Positions 9,302 to 18,630 of a DNA stretch of 64,000 nucleotides are shown piece by piece. The notes under the pieces are model-generated. The model made no database searches, was not told the DNA's origin, and saw only the letters and a list, made by a program, of their open reading frames with translations. Source of the DNA: JAWHQP01 sp032586195 (GTDB taxonomy: Bacteria > Pseudomonadota > Gammaproteobacteria > Enterobacterales > Pasteurellaceae). The position numbers were made by a program, and so were the translations under genes. How positions within the stretch are numbered: position 1 is the first letter of the stretch; each line of letters starts with the position of its first letter. The stretch covers positions 186,001 through 250,000 of the forward strand of contig JAWHQP010000001.1 in the NCBI GenBank assembly GCA_032586195.1. Direction: 5' to 3'.

Positions 9302-10276
9302 ATGGCTCAGATTACGTTGTCGGCAGAAATTCAACCTCATCAAATAGGGCTACGGTTAGACCAGGCTCTGGCGGAATTGTTCCCCGATTATTCCCGTTCC
9401 CGTTTAAAGACCTGGATTGAAGGCGATCTGGTTTATATAAACGGTAAACTTGTCAATGTGCCGCGGGAAAAAGTCTATGGCGGCGAACGGGTGGAAATGA
9501 CGGTTGAAGTGGAGGATGAAAACCGCTTTGAGCCGCAAAACTTACCGTTGAATATTGTTTATGAGGATGATGATATTCTGGTGATCAACAAGCCGAAGGA
9601 TTTTGTGGTTCATCCCGGCGCGGGTAATCCAAACGGTACGGTGTTGAATGCGTTGCTTTATCATTACCCGCAAATTGCCGAAGTGCCGCGCGCGGGTATC
9701 GTTCATCGTTTGGACAAAGATACTACCGGTTTGATGGTGGTCGCTAAAACCATACCGGCCCAAACCCAATTGGTACGGGCATTGCAGAAGCGTAAGATCA
9801 CACGGGAGTACGAAGCGATTGTTTTCGGCATTATGACCAAGGGCGGTACCGTTGATGAACCTATGGCCCGCCATCCGACCAAACGCACCATGATGGCGGT
9901 TCATCCCATGGGAAAACCCGCGGTGACCCATTATCGCATTATGGAACACTTCCGCAATTACACCCGGCTGCGGCTACGCCTTGAAACGGGGCGGACTCAC
10001 CAGATTCGGGTGCATATGGCTCATATCGCTCATCCCTTGTTAGGCGATCAGACCTATGGCGGTCGTCCGCGTCCGCCGAAGAATGCCGCCGAAGAATTTT
10101 CCGCGGTGCTGCGTCGATTCCAACGACAGGCCTTACACGCCGTGATGTTGCGGCTGGAACACCCGATTAGCGGCGAATTAATGGAATGGTACGCTCCGTT
10201 GCCGGAGGATTTTGTGGAATTAGTCAATGCCCTGAAAGCGGATTATCAATTACATAAAGACGAGCTGGATTATTAA
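9302..10276 (+). CDS. rluD: 23S rRNA pseudouridine synthase RluD
   Basis: Isomerises uridines to pseudouridine in helix 69 of 23S rRNA. The 324 residues comprise an N-terminal S4 RNA-binding domain (about 15-75) and the RluA-type catalytic domain, with the motif VHRLDKDTTGLMV carrying the catalytic Asp near residue 140. GRTHQIRVH follows. The stop overlaps the start of pgeF by one base (TAATG), so the two are co-translated, as in many proteobacteria. Confidence 0.96.
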   Translation: MAQITLSAEIQPHQIGLRLDQALAELFPDYSRSRLKTWIEGDLVYINGKLVNVPREKVYGGERVEMTVEVEDENRFEPQNLPLNIVYEDDDILVINKPKDFVVHPGAGNPNGTVLNALLYHYPQIAEVPRAGIVHRLDKDTTGLMVVAKTIPAQTQLVRALQKRKITREYEAIVFGIMTKGGTVDEPMARHPTKRTMMAVHPMGKPAVTHYRIMEHFRNYTRLRLRLETGRTHQIRVHMAHIAHPLLGDQTYGGRPRPPKNAAEEFSAVLRRFQRQALHAVMLRLEHPISGELMEWYAPLPEDFVELVNALKADYQLHKDELDY

Positions 10277-11013
10277 TGAACGCAATTTATCCAAACTGGC
10301 GGGTGTCTGATAATGTTCATGCTTTCACCACCACACGGCAGAACGGCGTGAGCCTCGTGCCTTTCGACAGCTTTAATCTCGGCGATCATGTGGGCGACGA
10401 ACAAAACTCGGTAAAAACGAACCGCACTTTGTTGATAGAACGATTTCGCTTACCGCAGTTCCCGCAATATCTTACTCAAACTCACAGTACTCGTGTGATC
10501 AAACTGCCTTATTTCGGTCATGATCTTGAAGCGGATGCCGTCTATACCGATCAACCCAAGCAAGTATGTCTGGTGATGACCGCCGACTGTTTGCCCGTGC
10601 TGTTCTGTAGTAAGGCCGGAAACGAAGTCGCCGCCGCTCATGCCGGCTGGCGGGGCTTATGTGATGGCATTTTGGAAGCAACGATACGGCATTTTCAATG
10701 TCCGCCGGAAGAAATTATCGCCTGGTTCGGCCCCGCAATCGGCAAAATGGCGTTTCAAGTAGGGCGGGAAGTGGCAGAGCGGTTCATCGCTGTTGATGCG
10801 CAGGCCACATGGGCATTTAAGCGCGATCCTCATACCCGTGAGGAAAAATACTTGGGCGATCTCTATCAAATTGCCGCTCAACGCTTAAATAACCTGGGCG
10901 TAACACGGATTAGCGGCGGCGAACATTGCACCTATCGTGAAAACGAACTGTTTTTTTCTTACCGCCGCGACGGTAAAACCGGCAGAATGGCGAGTTTGAT
11001 TTGGTTTGAATAG
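10276..11013 (+). CDS. pgeF: YfiH/PgeF multicopper-type purine nucleoside phosphorylase family protein
   Basis: A member of the YfiH/LACC1 (DUF152) family of 245 residues. In E. coli it has been linked to peptidoglycan editing, and family members act on purine nucleosides. Zinc-binding residues lie in the motifs QTHS, TADCLPV and AHAGWRG; GGEHCTYRENELFFSYRRDG closes the protein. It begins within the rluD stop codon, so it belongs to the same transcript. The family is certain; the physiological role is inferred from homologues. Confidence 0.92.
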   Translation: MNAIYPNWRVSDNVHAFTTTRQNGVSLVPFDSFNLGDHVGDEQNSVKTNRTLLIERFRLPQFPQYLTQTHSTRVIKLPYFGHDLEADAVYTDQPKQVCLVMTADCLPVLFCSKAGNEVAAAHAGWRGLCDGILEATIRHFQCPPEEIIAWFGPAIGKMAFQVGREVAERFIAVDAQATWAFKRDPHTREEKYLGDLYQIAAQRLNNLGVTRISGGEHCTYRENELFFSYRRDGKTGRMASLIWFE

Positions 11014-11311
11014 ACTATTTAGTGATAAAAACGGCTTCACCTTTCGATCAAAATAGAACCTTTTCCCTCCACATTACATTTTAGTTGATGAATATAGTCA
11101 ACTTCTTATCTCAATTCGATCCAATCTAGTGAGAGGTATTTGTCCTCATCAGTTGCAGTAAAAATGTGATTTACCTCCCATATTTGAATAAATACTACAT
11201 AAATAAATTAAAAAATGATTGATTTGCTTCAATAAATGATTATAGTTGACATGAAAGAACGCTTAGACAGAAAAATTATTTTATTCATATTACAAAAAAG
11301 AGGAAATTCTT
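11014..11311. promoter_or_regulatory. AT-rich control region upstream of the sialate cassette
   Basis: 298 bases without a gene, distinctly AT-rich compared with the flanking genes. It contains a dyad AGTTGA (11083-11088) and TCAACT (11098-11103), separated by 9 bases, and a second AGTTGAC near 11244. A TTGACA at 11246-11251 could serve as a -35 box, but the matching -10 is poor. No recognisable small gene. Confidence 0.35.
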
Positions 11312-12247
11312 ATGGTAACTAGAAATTTAGCAAAATATGAAGGTATCATTCCTGCGTTTTATGCCTGCTATGATAAAAACGGTGAAATAAGCCCTGAAGC
11401 CGTACAACAATTTACCCATTACCTTATTAAAAAAGGTGTGCAAGGCGCTTATGTGAACGGTTCTTCCGGAGAATGTATCTACTTGGGAGTAGAGGAACGT
11501 AAGCGTGTTCTTGAAAATGTGATGGCAGCGGCTGACAGTAAGTTGACTATTATCGCTCATGTGGCTTGTAATAATACGCGTGACAGCATCGAATTGGCAA
11601 AACATGCCGAGAGTTTAGGTGTTGATGCGATTGCCGCTATTCCTCCCATTTATTTCCGCTTACCCGAATATGCTGTTGCCAACTACTGGAACATGATAAG
11701 TGAAGCGGCGCCTAATACGGATTTTGTCATTTATAACATTCCGCAATTAGCCGGTACCGCCCTTACTCCGTCACTTTATGCTCAAATGCGTCAGAATCCC
11801 CGTGTCATTGGTGTAAAAAATTCTTCTATGCCGGTACAGGATATTCAAATTTTCGCCAGTGAAGGTGGTGATGACTATATTGTTTTTAACGGTCCGGATG
11901 AACAATTTATTAGTGGACGGGTTATCGGAGCCAAAGCGGGAATAGGCGGAACTTATGGCGTAATGCCGGATTTATTCGTGAAATTGAACGGCTTGATTGA
12001 ATCTGGAGATCTTGCCACGGCGAAAGCACTCCAATTCAGCATTAATAACATAATCTATAAAATGCTGACCGGACGAGGTAATTTGTATGCCATGATTAAA
12101 GAGGTTCTTCGTATTAATGAACAACTCGATATCGGCTCCGTACGTGAACCGCTTACGCCGTTAAATAACGATGATTTAACTATTGCGAAAGAAGTTGCCC
12201 GGCTTATCGTGAAGACAAGAGAGCATTTTTCAATTAAAGGGGAATAA
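11312..12247 (+). CDS. nanA: N-acetylneuraminate lyase (sialic acid aldolase)
   Basis: Class I aldolase of the DapA/NanA family that cleaves sialic acid to N-acetylmannosamine and pyruvate. Of its 311 residues the key ones are present: the pyruvate-binding loop GSSGE (50-54), Tyr141 in YNIP and the Schiff-base Lys169 in GVKNSS. FNGPDEQFISG aligns with the substrate loop YNGYDE of E. coli NanA. By memory, the wording VNGSSGECIYL and GVKNSSMPVQDI is nearer to Firmicute-type lyases than to the usual Pasteurellaceae enzyme. The ribosome binding site AGAGGAAA precedes ATG 11312. First gene of a three-gene operon. Confidence 0.88.
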   Translation: MVTRNLAKYEGIIPAFYACYDKNGEISPEAVQQFTHYLIKKGVQGAYVNGSSGECIYLGVEERKRVLENVMAAADSKLTIIAHVACNNTRDSIELAKHAESLGVDAIAAIPPIYFRLPEYAVANYWNMISEAAPNTDFVIYNIPQLAGTALTPSLYAQMRQNPRVIGVKNSSMPVQDIQIFASEGGDDYIVFNGPDEQFISGRVIGAKAGIGGTYGVMPDLFVKLNGLIESGDLATAKALQFSINNIIYKMLTGRGNLYAMIKEVLRINEQLDIGSVREPLTPLNNDDLTIAKEVARLIVKTREHFSIKGE

Positions 12248-12250
12248 TTT

Positions 12251-13735
12251 ATGAAAATTGGATTTGGGGCACTCAATTGGTTTGTGCTGATTGTTTATTT
12301 GGTAAGTATGTTGGGTATCGGGCTGTATTTCACGAAAAGGGCCAGTAAGAGCACCGACGCTTTTTTTAAGGCCGGCGGACATATACCTGCCTGGGCTGCC
12401 GGGCTTAGTATTTTTGCAACGACATTAAGTTCAATTACTTACATGTCTATTCCGGAACAAACTTTTAATAAAGACTGGGCCTATGCAATAGGCTCTCTCG
12501 TAATCATTCCCATTATACCTATCTTAATTCATTATTATGTTCCGTTTTTTAGAAAATTAAACGTAACAACAGCTTATGAATATCTTGAACAACGTTTTAG
12601 CGTTACATTACGAAGTTTAAGCAGTGTACTCTTTATTATATATCATATCGGTCGTGTTGCTGTGGTAACCTATCTTCCCGTTCTTGCTATTACCTCGGTA
12701 ACGACTATCGATCCTTTATCGGTTGCCGTATGTATAGGTGTACTGTGTATTATTTATACTTTCTTAGGCGGTATAGAAGGCGTTATCTGGAGTGACGTAA
12801 TTCAGGCAATAGTTTTGATTGTAGGTGCGTTGTTGATTATCGCCGTTGGTCTTTATTTAATTGATGGGGGTATTTTTACCGTTGTTAATGATGCGGTTGA
12901 CAATAAAAAATTCTTATCTGGGACAAATTTTGATCCTTCAAAGCTTGCGCTTTTCGTGCCGTTGATTTTTGTCGGCCAATTTGTAAATAGTCTTTATCAA
13001 TATACCGGAAGTCAGGATGTTGTTCAGCGTTTCCAAACCACGCGTTCAATCGCTGATACGAAAAAGTCTTTATGGATGACCGGGTTCCTAGGTGTGTGTA
13101 CAATTCCTGTTTTCTTTAGCATAGGTACGATTCTTTACAGTTTTTATCTGCATTCGGCTACGTTACCGGAAGGATTCAACACCAGCGCGATCCTGCCTTA
13201 TTTTGTTCTTACCGAATTACCGGCAGGGTTTTCGGGCCTGATTATCGCAGCGATCTTTGCGGCGGCACAATCCACTATTTCCTCTAGTTTAAATTCCATT
13301 TCAGCCTGTGTGGTAATGGATTTCAAAAAACGCCATTTTGATAATAAATTTAAAGCGGTGTCTGACGTTACTTTAGCACGCCTGACTATTATTATAGCCG
13401 GATTGATTAGTACTGGCGTTACCGTTTATTTTACCATGGGAAATACTTCATCAACATGGAATGTTTTCTTAACTATTAGCGGGTTATTCGGTGTTCCGGT
13501 AGCGGCTTTATTTGCACTTGGTATTTTTACAAGACGTGCTAACACTAAGGGTGTTTTAATAGGCTTTATCGGGGCTATTATCATTGCGTTTTATGTTAAT
13601 ACTTTGGCAATTTCCTCTTTATTGGTAGCCACGGTTTCATTCTGCAGCGCGGTAATTATCGGATATATCGCCAGCCTTTGTTTCCCTTCTCCCGCGAATT
13701 TAACGGGATTAACTATCCATACTATAAAGAAATAA
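12251..13735 (+). CDS. Sodium:solute symporter, SiaT-like sialic acid transporter
   Basis: Sodium-driven symporter of the SSS family, 494 residues with about 13 membrane segments. The stretch GLSIFATTLSSITYMSIPEQ and the block IIAAIFAAAQSTISSSLNSI match, from memory, the sialate-binding SSS transporter SiaT of Proteus and homologues in staphylococci and streptococci. The gene starts 3 bases after nanA, so lyase and importer are tightly coupled. Most Pasteurellaceae use a TRAP transporter (SiaPQM) for sialic acid, so this is an alternative uptake route. Substrate is inferred from family and neighbour. Confidence 0.85.
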   Translation: MKIGFGALNWFVLIVYLVSMLGIGLYFTKRASKSTDAFFKAGGHIPAWAAGLSIFATTLSSITYMSIPEQTFNKDWAYAIGSLVIIPIIPILIHYYVPFFRKLNVTTAYEYLEQRFSVTLRSLSSVLFIIYHIGRVAVVTYLPVLAITSVTTIDPLSVAVCIGVLCIIYTFLGGIEGVIWSDVIQAIVLIVGALLIIAVGLYLIDGGIFTVVNDAVDNKKFLSGTNFDPSKLALFVPLIFVGQFVNSLYQYTGSQDVVQRFQTTRSIADTKKSLWMTGFLGVCTIPVFFSIGTILYSFYLHSATLPEGFNTSAILPYFVLTELPAGFSGLIIAAIFAAAQSTISSSLNSISACVVMDFKKRHFDNKFKAVSDVTLARLTIIIAGLISTGVTVYFTMGNTSSTWNVFLTISGLFGVPVAALFALGIFTRRANTKGVLIGFIGAIIIAFYVNTLAISSLLVATVSFCSAVIIGYIASLCFPSPANLTGLTIHTIKK

Positions 13736-13763
13736 TGTAAAAATTTAAGGAGAACGAATAGGA

Positions 13764-14750
13764 ATGAAAAATAAAGCGTTATTAGAGGAAATGCGGACTT
13801 ATTATGGCAGAGATGAAGTTCCCCATGACTTTGATCAGTTTTGGGATTCTCTGATTCATAACACGTCGGTTCCTCAAGATTTCAGATTAAAACCGGTAGA
13901 TTTTAATTTACCCCAAGTAAATTGCTATGAACTGTACTTTGCCGGCGTTGGCGGAGGAACGATTTATGCAAAAATTGTTTTACCGAAATCATCGCAAAAA
14001 GTGCCCGTTATCCTGAGTTTTCACGGATACATGGGACGGACGTCAGATTGGTCGGCCATGTTATCCTACTGTGCGGCAGGCTATGGCTTCGCGATGATGG
14101 ATGTGCCGGGACAATCGGGGTATTCAACGGATCCTGCGCAATTTGTGCATGGCAATACGGTAAAAGGGCATATTATACGTGGTGCGGTAGATGGGCCCGA
14201 ACATTTATTTTATAAAAATGTTTATTTAGATGTTTACCGCTTTACGAATATAATTGCACAGTTGGATGGTGTTGATGAAAATGCTTTATATAGTTTTGGT
14301 GCTTCTCAAGGAGGAGCCTTGGCTTTAGTTGCCGCGGCACTTAATCCTAAAATCAGGACGACGGTCAGCATTTATCCATTTTTATCCGATTTCAGACGTG
14401 TTCTGGAAATAGGGAATACAAGTGAAGCTTATGATGAACTGTTTCGTTATTTTAAATTTCATGATCCTTTCCATGAGACTGAAGATAAAATAATGGAGAC
14501 TTTAGCTTATATTGATGTCAAAAATTTTGCTCATCGTATTCAATGTCCGGTGAAAATGGTGATAGCTCTGGATGATATAGTGTGTTATCCGATTACTCAA
14601 ATGGCGATTTATAATCGTGTAAAAACACATAAAGAGTATAAGCTTCTGCCGGAGTATGGTCATGATGATATGCACGTATATGTCAGTGATACTGTCTTTA
14701 ATTGGCTATGTGGAACGAATATAGCATGCGGATCCACATGGATTGAATAA
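13764..14750 (+). CDS. CE7-family acetyl esterase (acetylxylan esterase / cephalosporin-C deacetylase type)
   Basis: Alpha/beta-hydrolase of 328 residues, family length about 320. The nucleophile is Ser181 in GASQGG, with acid Asp270/271 in ALDDIV and His300 in YGHDD. No signal peptide, so it acts in the cytoplasm. It lies 28 bases after the sialate symporter, and the most likely job is removing O-acetyl groups from imported sialic acids. The CE7 signature RGQ is here PGQ (DVPGQSG) and the usual HE after the catalytic region is HD, so specificity may differ from xylan or cephalosporin enzymes. The ribosome binding site AAGGAGAA precedes the start. Confidence 0.85.
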   Translation: MKNKALLEEMRTYYGRDEVPHDFDQFWDSLIHNTSVPQDFRLKPVDFNLPQVNCYELYFAGVGGGTIYAKIVLPKSSQKVPVILSFHGYMGRTSDWSAMLSYCAAGYGFAMMDVPGQSGYSTDPAQFVHGNTVKGHIIRGAVDGPEHLFYKNVYLDVYRFTNIIAQLDGVDENALYSFGASQGGALALVAAALNPKIRTTVSIYPFLSDFRRVLEIGNTSEAYDELFRYFKFHDPFHETEDKIMETLAYIDVKNFAHRIQCPVKMVIALDDIVCYPITQMAIYNRVKTHKEYKLLPEYGHDDMHVYVSDTVFNWLCGTNIACGSTWIE

Positions 14751-14795
14751 GTAGCCACATTGGCAAATAAGCTTTAATGGATAAACAGTTGCACC

Positions 14796-14840
14796 AAGTG
14801 GGTTAAGGCTTTCTAGTACCGGCTTTAATCCGCTTTTTTG
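14796..14840 (+). terminator. Rho-independent terminator of the sialate operon
   Basis: AAGTGGGTTAAGGC (14796-14809) pairs with GCTTTAATCCGCTT (14822-14835) over 14 positions, counting wobble pairs, and is followed by a T run to 14839. It closes the nanA-symporter-esterase unit. Confidence 0.8.
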
Positions 14841-15012
14841 TAGTGTAATAACATTCGCGTTATCGTTGAAAACTTCTTAAGCTGAAATGGCAAAGTAAAG
14901 ATGAGTTGTTTATTAAGGATTGGAAAGTAATCAGCCGTAACCGCCTACGATATTTCTTTTTCATTGTTATCAGAAAAAAACTCTGAAATTCGACACCGCA
15001 CTTTATATCGGC

Positions 15013-15627
15013 TCACTCGTGATAATCTGCTTTCTTTTTAAATTTACTCCATACCTTGTCTTCCTGTCCCCGCCATAAACGCTGAATATTTTGATGATGA
15101 CGATAAACCAACAGACAGCATACCAATGCGACAGGAAAGGTAAATTCAGGGCGAAACCACCACACATAAAACGGAACCAGTAACGCGGACACTACGGCGC
15201 TGAGGGAAGAATAACCGGTCACTAAGAACACAATTAACCATGTACCGAACATGGAACCTGCCACGCCCCAGCCGATAGGCGCTATCGCCCCGAATGCGGT
15301 GGCAACACCTTTCCCGCCGCGAAATTTAAAGAAAATCGGGAAAATATGTCCCATGCAGGCTCCGAGAGCGACCATACCAAGTTCAAAGGGAGCAAGACCC
15401 AGATAATAACCGAGCCACACGGGCAGCATACCTTTCAAAATATCGAATACCAACACCGCAAGTGCCACCCAACGACCGCCGATACGTAATACATTGGTTG
15501 CCCCCGGGTTATTTGAGCCGTTTTCACGGGGATCGGGCAAGCCAGCCATGCGACAAATCAGAATCGCACTGGAAACCGAACCTAGCAGATAAGCAACCAG
15601 CATATAAAAAATTGCGAAAACGCTCAT
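15013..15627 (-). CDS. plsY: Acyl-phosphate:glycerol-3-phosphate acyltransferase
   Basis: Inner-membrane enzyme that puts the first acyl chain on glycerol-3-phosphate in phospholipid synthesis. It has 204 residues with five membrane segments. The three conserved loops are visible: GSNNPGATNVLR near residue 38, then GHIFPIFFKFRGGKGVAT near 92-109, and the later YSSLSA region. It is divergent from folB with a 109-base gap, as in many gammaproteobacteria. Confidence 0.96.
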   Translation of the reverse strand: MSVFAIFYMLVAYLLGSVSSAILICRMAGLPDPRENGSNNPGATNVLRIGGRWVALAVLVFDILKGMLPVWLGYYLGLAPFELGMVALGACMGHIFPIFFKFRGGKGVATAFGAIAPIGWGVAGSMFGTWLIVFLVTGYSSLSAVVSALLVPFYVWWFRPEFTFPVALVCCLLVYRHHQNIQRLWRGQEDKVWSKFKKKADYHE

Positions 15628-15736
15628 TTTGCTAACCTTATGAGAGAAAAGATGAAAAATTGATTCGTTATTTTACCCAAAATTGGTAGCATATAGCCAA
15701 CAATTTTTCGTTATTTAATCAATTAAGGTGGCAAAA

Positions 15737-16093
15737 GTGGATCGTATTTTTATTAAGGAATTGGTGGTTTTCGCACAAATCGGCGTATATGATTGGGAGC
15801 AGCAATTGCGGCAGAAACTTATTTTCGATATTGAAATGGCGTGGGATAGTCGTAAAGCGGCGGCAACGGATGATGTGGCCGATTGTTTAAATTATGCCGA
15901 GGTGGCGGATTTTGTTATCCATTATGTGCAAAGCAAACCGTTTCTATTGATTGAACGGGTCGCAAACGAGGTGGCTGCAGCAATTCGGCAGCACTTTGCC
16001 GTTCCGTGGATTAAGCTGAAATTAAGCAAACCCGCCGCAGTACAGCAAGCAACGGCGGTCGGCATTATTATTGAACGGGGAGAGTTAGCATAG
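15737..16093 (+). CDS. folB: Dihydroneopterin aldolase
   Basis: Converts dihydroneopterin to the hydroxymethyl pterin in folate synthesis. I start it at GTG 15737 (DRIFIKELVVFAQIGVYDWE), which follows AAGG at about 8 bases and matches the family N-terminus. A GTG at 15728 would overlap that ribosome binding site. This gives 118 residues. The catalytic-site Glu in GVYDWEQ and the Lys in IKLKLSKP are present. Confidence 0.94.
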   Translation: MDRIFIKELVVFAQIGVYDWEQQLRQKLIFDIEMAWDSRKAAATDDVADCLNYAEVADFVIHYVQSKPFLLIERVANEVAAAIRQHFAVPWIKLKLSKPAAVQQATAVGIIIERGELA

Positions 16094-16144
16094 TTTTTTC
16101 AGTAAAAAGCACATTCATATGAACATACTTTATGCTGTTCAACA

Positions 16145-16873
16145 TCATTCCTCTCTTAAATATGCTAATAATTCTGCTTCATGAGCAGTCCAGATCACAT
16201 TACTATCTTTGCCGTATTGGCGGATAGTGTCATAAACAAGATCGACTTTGCCGTGATTGCATAATGATCTTAGCTCTGTATAAAAGCGTTTGGCTAAGGT
16301 TCGTGCTTCGGGAATATTAAAATAAAATACGCCAACCCGCATATATAATCCTTTTAAACTATTGAAAACCAAAGCATAAATAGGATTAGCCGCAATAAAA
16401 GCCAAACGATGAAATAACAGATAATCAAAATTAGTATAGCTTTCTGCGGTTTCTTTCAGGCTGTCCATTTGATCCAATACATCTAAGCAGGCATCCGGTG
16501 TTTTTTTAAATGCCCGAGGCACATAAATGGAAGCAATTTGCGTGCGGGCAGCAAGTACATTTGCGATAAGAAACGGCGAAATAGTGCTGTCTAAACGCAC
16601 TAATACCTCTAAAATGTTTAAGCCTGAAGACTCCCAGATGTCATTCACACGGGTAGGTTTGCCGTGCTGAATGGTCAGCCAACCGTCACGTGATAAGCGT
16701 TGCAGAACTTCCCGCAGAGTCGTACGTGTAACGCCAATCTTTTCGGCGAGTTCCCGTTCCGCAGGTAGATCGGAACCGGGCGGGAAATATTTACTCCAAA
16801 TACTTTTGATAATATATTCTTCCGCAAGAGCGGCAGGGCTTCTTGCTTTTAAAATAGTATCTTTATTAGCCAT
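16145..16873 (-). CDS. fadR: Fatty acid metabolism regulator FadR
   Basis: GntR-family regulator of 242 residues that senses long-chain acyl-CoA, controlling fatty acid breakdown and synthesis genes. An N-terminal winged helix (LPAERELAEKIGVTRTTLRE, residues about 36-55) is followed by the all-helical acyl-CoA-binding domain specific to FadR. It is divergent from nhaB, the same pairing as in E. coli. Overall similarity to FadR is clear along the whole length. Confidence 0.94.
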   Translation of the reverse strand: MANKDTILKARSPAALAEEYIIKSIWSKYFPPGSDLPAERELAEKIGVTRTTLREVLQRLSRDGWLTIQHGKPTRVNDIWESSGLNILEVLVRLDSTISPFLIANVLAARTQIASIYVPRAFKKTPDACLDVLDQMDSLKETAESYTNFDYLLFHRLAFIAANPIYALVFNSLKGLYMRVGVFYFNIPEARTLAKRFYTELRSLCNHGKVDLVYDTIRQYGKDSNVIWTAHEAELLAYLREE

Positions 16874-17062
16874 TATTAAACCAGTAACTATAAAAATTAA
16901 TGAAAATGTGATCTAGTTCTAAAAAATTTGACTGATCGGTATTATCCTTTAAACCGAACTATATTACAATCAATTACTATTTTATTTTATAGATCCGTCG
17001 CAATGGATGATTTAAATGGATTGTTATTTTTGTTAAAAATTAAATGGAGAGAGACATACTAA

Positions 17063-18610
17063 ATGAGTTATACGCAAACATTACTTAACAATTTTATGGG
17101 ACAAAGCCCCGTTTGGTATAAAAAGCTGATTATCTGTTTTTTAATCCTGAATCCAATTCTGTTTTTCTGCGTAAGTCCTTTCTGGGCAGGCTGGTGTTTA
17201 GTTGCTGAATTTATTTTCACACTTGCTATGGCGTTGAAATGTTACCCTTTGCAACCCGGCGGTCTCTTGGCTGTTGAGGCTTTAGTGGTGGGCATGACAA
17301 CCGTCGAACACGTTAAAGAAGAAATCATGTCAAATTTTGAAGTGATTTTGTTATTGATGTTTATGGTAGCGGGCATCTATTTTATGAAACAGTTGCTTCT
17401 GTTCGTATTTACCCGATTGCTGCTTAGCATCCGTTCTAAAATTACCTTATCCGTCGCCTTCTGTTTAAGTGCCGCATTTTTATCCGCGTTCCTTGATGCG
17501 TTGACCGTTGTCGCCGTCATTATCAGTGTCGTGATGGGATTTTATGGGGTGTATCATAAAGTGGCTTCAGGAAATAATTTTGATGATTCCACGGATATTA
17601 CTAACGATGACAAAATCAAAAAACATAAGAAAACGTTGGAACAATTCCGCGTTTTTTTACGCAGCTTAATGATGCACGCGGCCGTGGGAACCGCACTGGG
17701 CGGTGTAATGACCATGGTGGGTGAGCCGCAAAACCTCATTATTGCCGAACAGTCCGGCTGGGATTTTATTGAGTTCTTTATCCGTATGTCTCCGGTAACT
17801 GTTCCCGTGCTGATTTGCGGTGTTATTACATGCGTAGTAATCGAAAAATTTCGTTTATTTGGCTATGGCGAGAAATTACCTCGCTCCGTCTGGGGGATTT
17901 TGGCAAAATTCAACCGTGCTCAGCAGGCCAAAATGACCAGACAGGATCGTATGAAGCTTATTGTGCAGGCCATTGTCGGGGTTTGGTTGGTTATCGGTTT
18001 GGCATTCCATTTGGCTTCCGTCGGTTTAATCGGGTTAAGTGTAATTATTTTGACTACTTCGCTTTGCGGTATTACCTCGGAGCATGAATTAGGTAAATCG
18101 TTCCAAGAGTCTTTACCGTTCACCGCATTATTGGTGATTTTCTTTTCAGTGGTTGCCGTTATTATCGATCAACATTTGTTTGCACCGATTATTCATTTCG
18201 TGCTTTCTGCCAGTGACAGCGCACAATTATTGCTGTTTTATATATTCAACGGCCTGCTTTCCTCTATTTCCGACAATGTATTCGTCGGCACAGTTTATAT
18301 CAATGAAGCAAAAACCGCTTTGCACGCGGGTACGATTTCATTAGAACAATTTGAATTACTTGCCGTAGCCATTAATACCGGTACGAACTTACCGTCCGTT
18401 GCGACACCGAACGGGCAGGCCGCGTTTTTATTCCTGCTTACTTCATCTTTGGCACCATTAATTCGTTTATCTTATGGTAGAATGGTTTATCTGGCTTTGC
18501 CTTACACAATTGTTCTCACTGTAGTAGGGTTACTTGCCGTAGAGTACATTTTGCCGGTTGCAACTAAGTTCTTTACCGTTGCCGGTTATATTAGCGCATC
18601 GCCGGTGTGA
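17063..18610 (+). CDS. nhaB: Na+/H+ antiporter NhaB
   Basis: Electrogenic sodium/proton antiporter in the inner membrane, 515 residues with about 12 membrane segments. Family-typical stretches include the VGEPQNLIIAEQ region near residue 225 and NTGTNLPSVATPNGQAAF near 440. The ribosome binding site GGAGAGAG precedes ATG 17063. It sits in the conserved neighbourhood fadR - nhaB - dsbB, and dsbB follows after 20 bases. Confidence 0.96.
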   Translation: MSYTQTLLNNFMGQSPVWYKKLIICFLILNPILFFCVSPFWAGWCLVAEFIFTLAMALKCYPLQPGGLLAVEALVVGMTTVEHVKEEIMSNFEVILLLMFMVAGIYFMKQLLLFVFTRLLLSIRSKITLSVAFCLSAAFLSAFLDALTVVAVIISVVMGFYGVYHKVASGNNFDDSTDITNDDKIKKHKKTLEQFRVFLRSLMMHAAVGTALGGVMTMVGEPQNLIIAEQSGWDFIEFFIRMSPVTVPVLICGVITCVVIEKFRLFGYGEKLPRSVWGILAKFNRAQQAKMTRQDRMKLIVQAIVGVWLVIGLAFHLASVGLIGLSVIILTTSLCGITSEHELGKSFQESLPFTALLVIFFSVVAVIIDQHLFAPIIHFVLSASDSAQLLLFYIFNGLLSSISDNVFVGTVYINEAKTALHAGTISLEQFELLAVAINTGTNLPSVATPNGQAAFLFLLTSSLAPLIRLSYGRMVYLALPYTIVLTVVGLLAVEYILPVATKFFTVAGYISASPV

Positions 18611-18630
18611 TGCCGAAATAAAGGAAGGTT

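Noticed and set aside
14841..15012. Possible transposase remnant after the sialate operon (frame reading DELFIKDWKVISRNRLRYFF)
   Set aside because: No recognisable family motif, no inverted repeats and no target duplication; only a weak impression.
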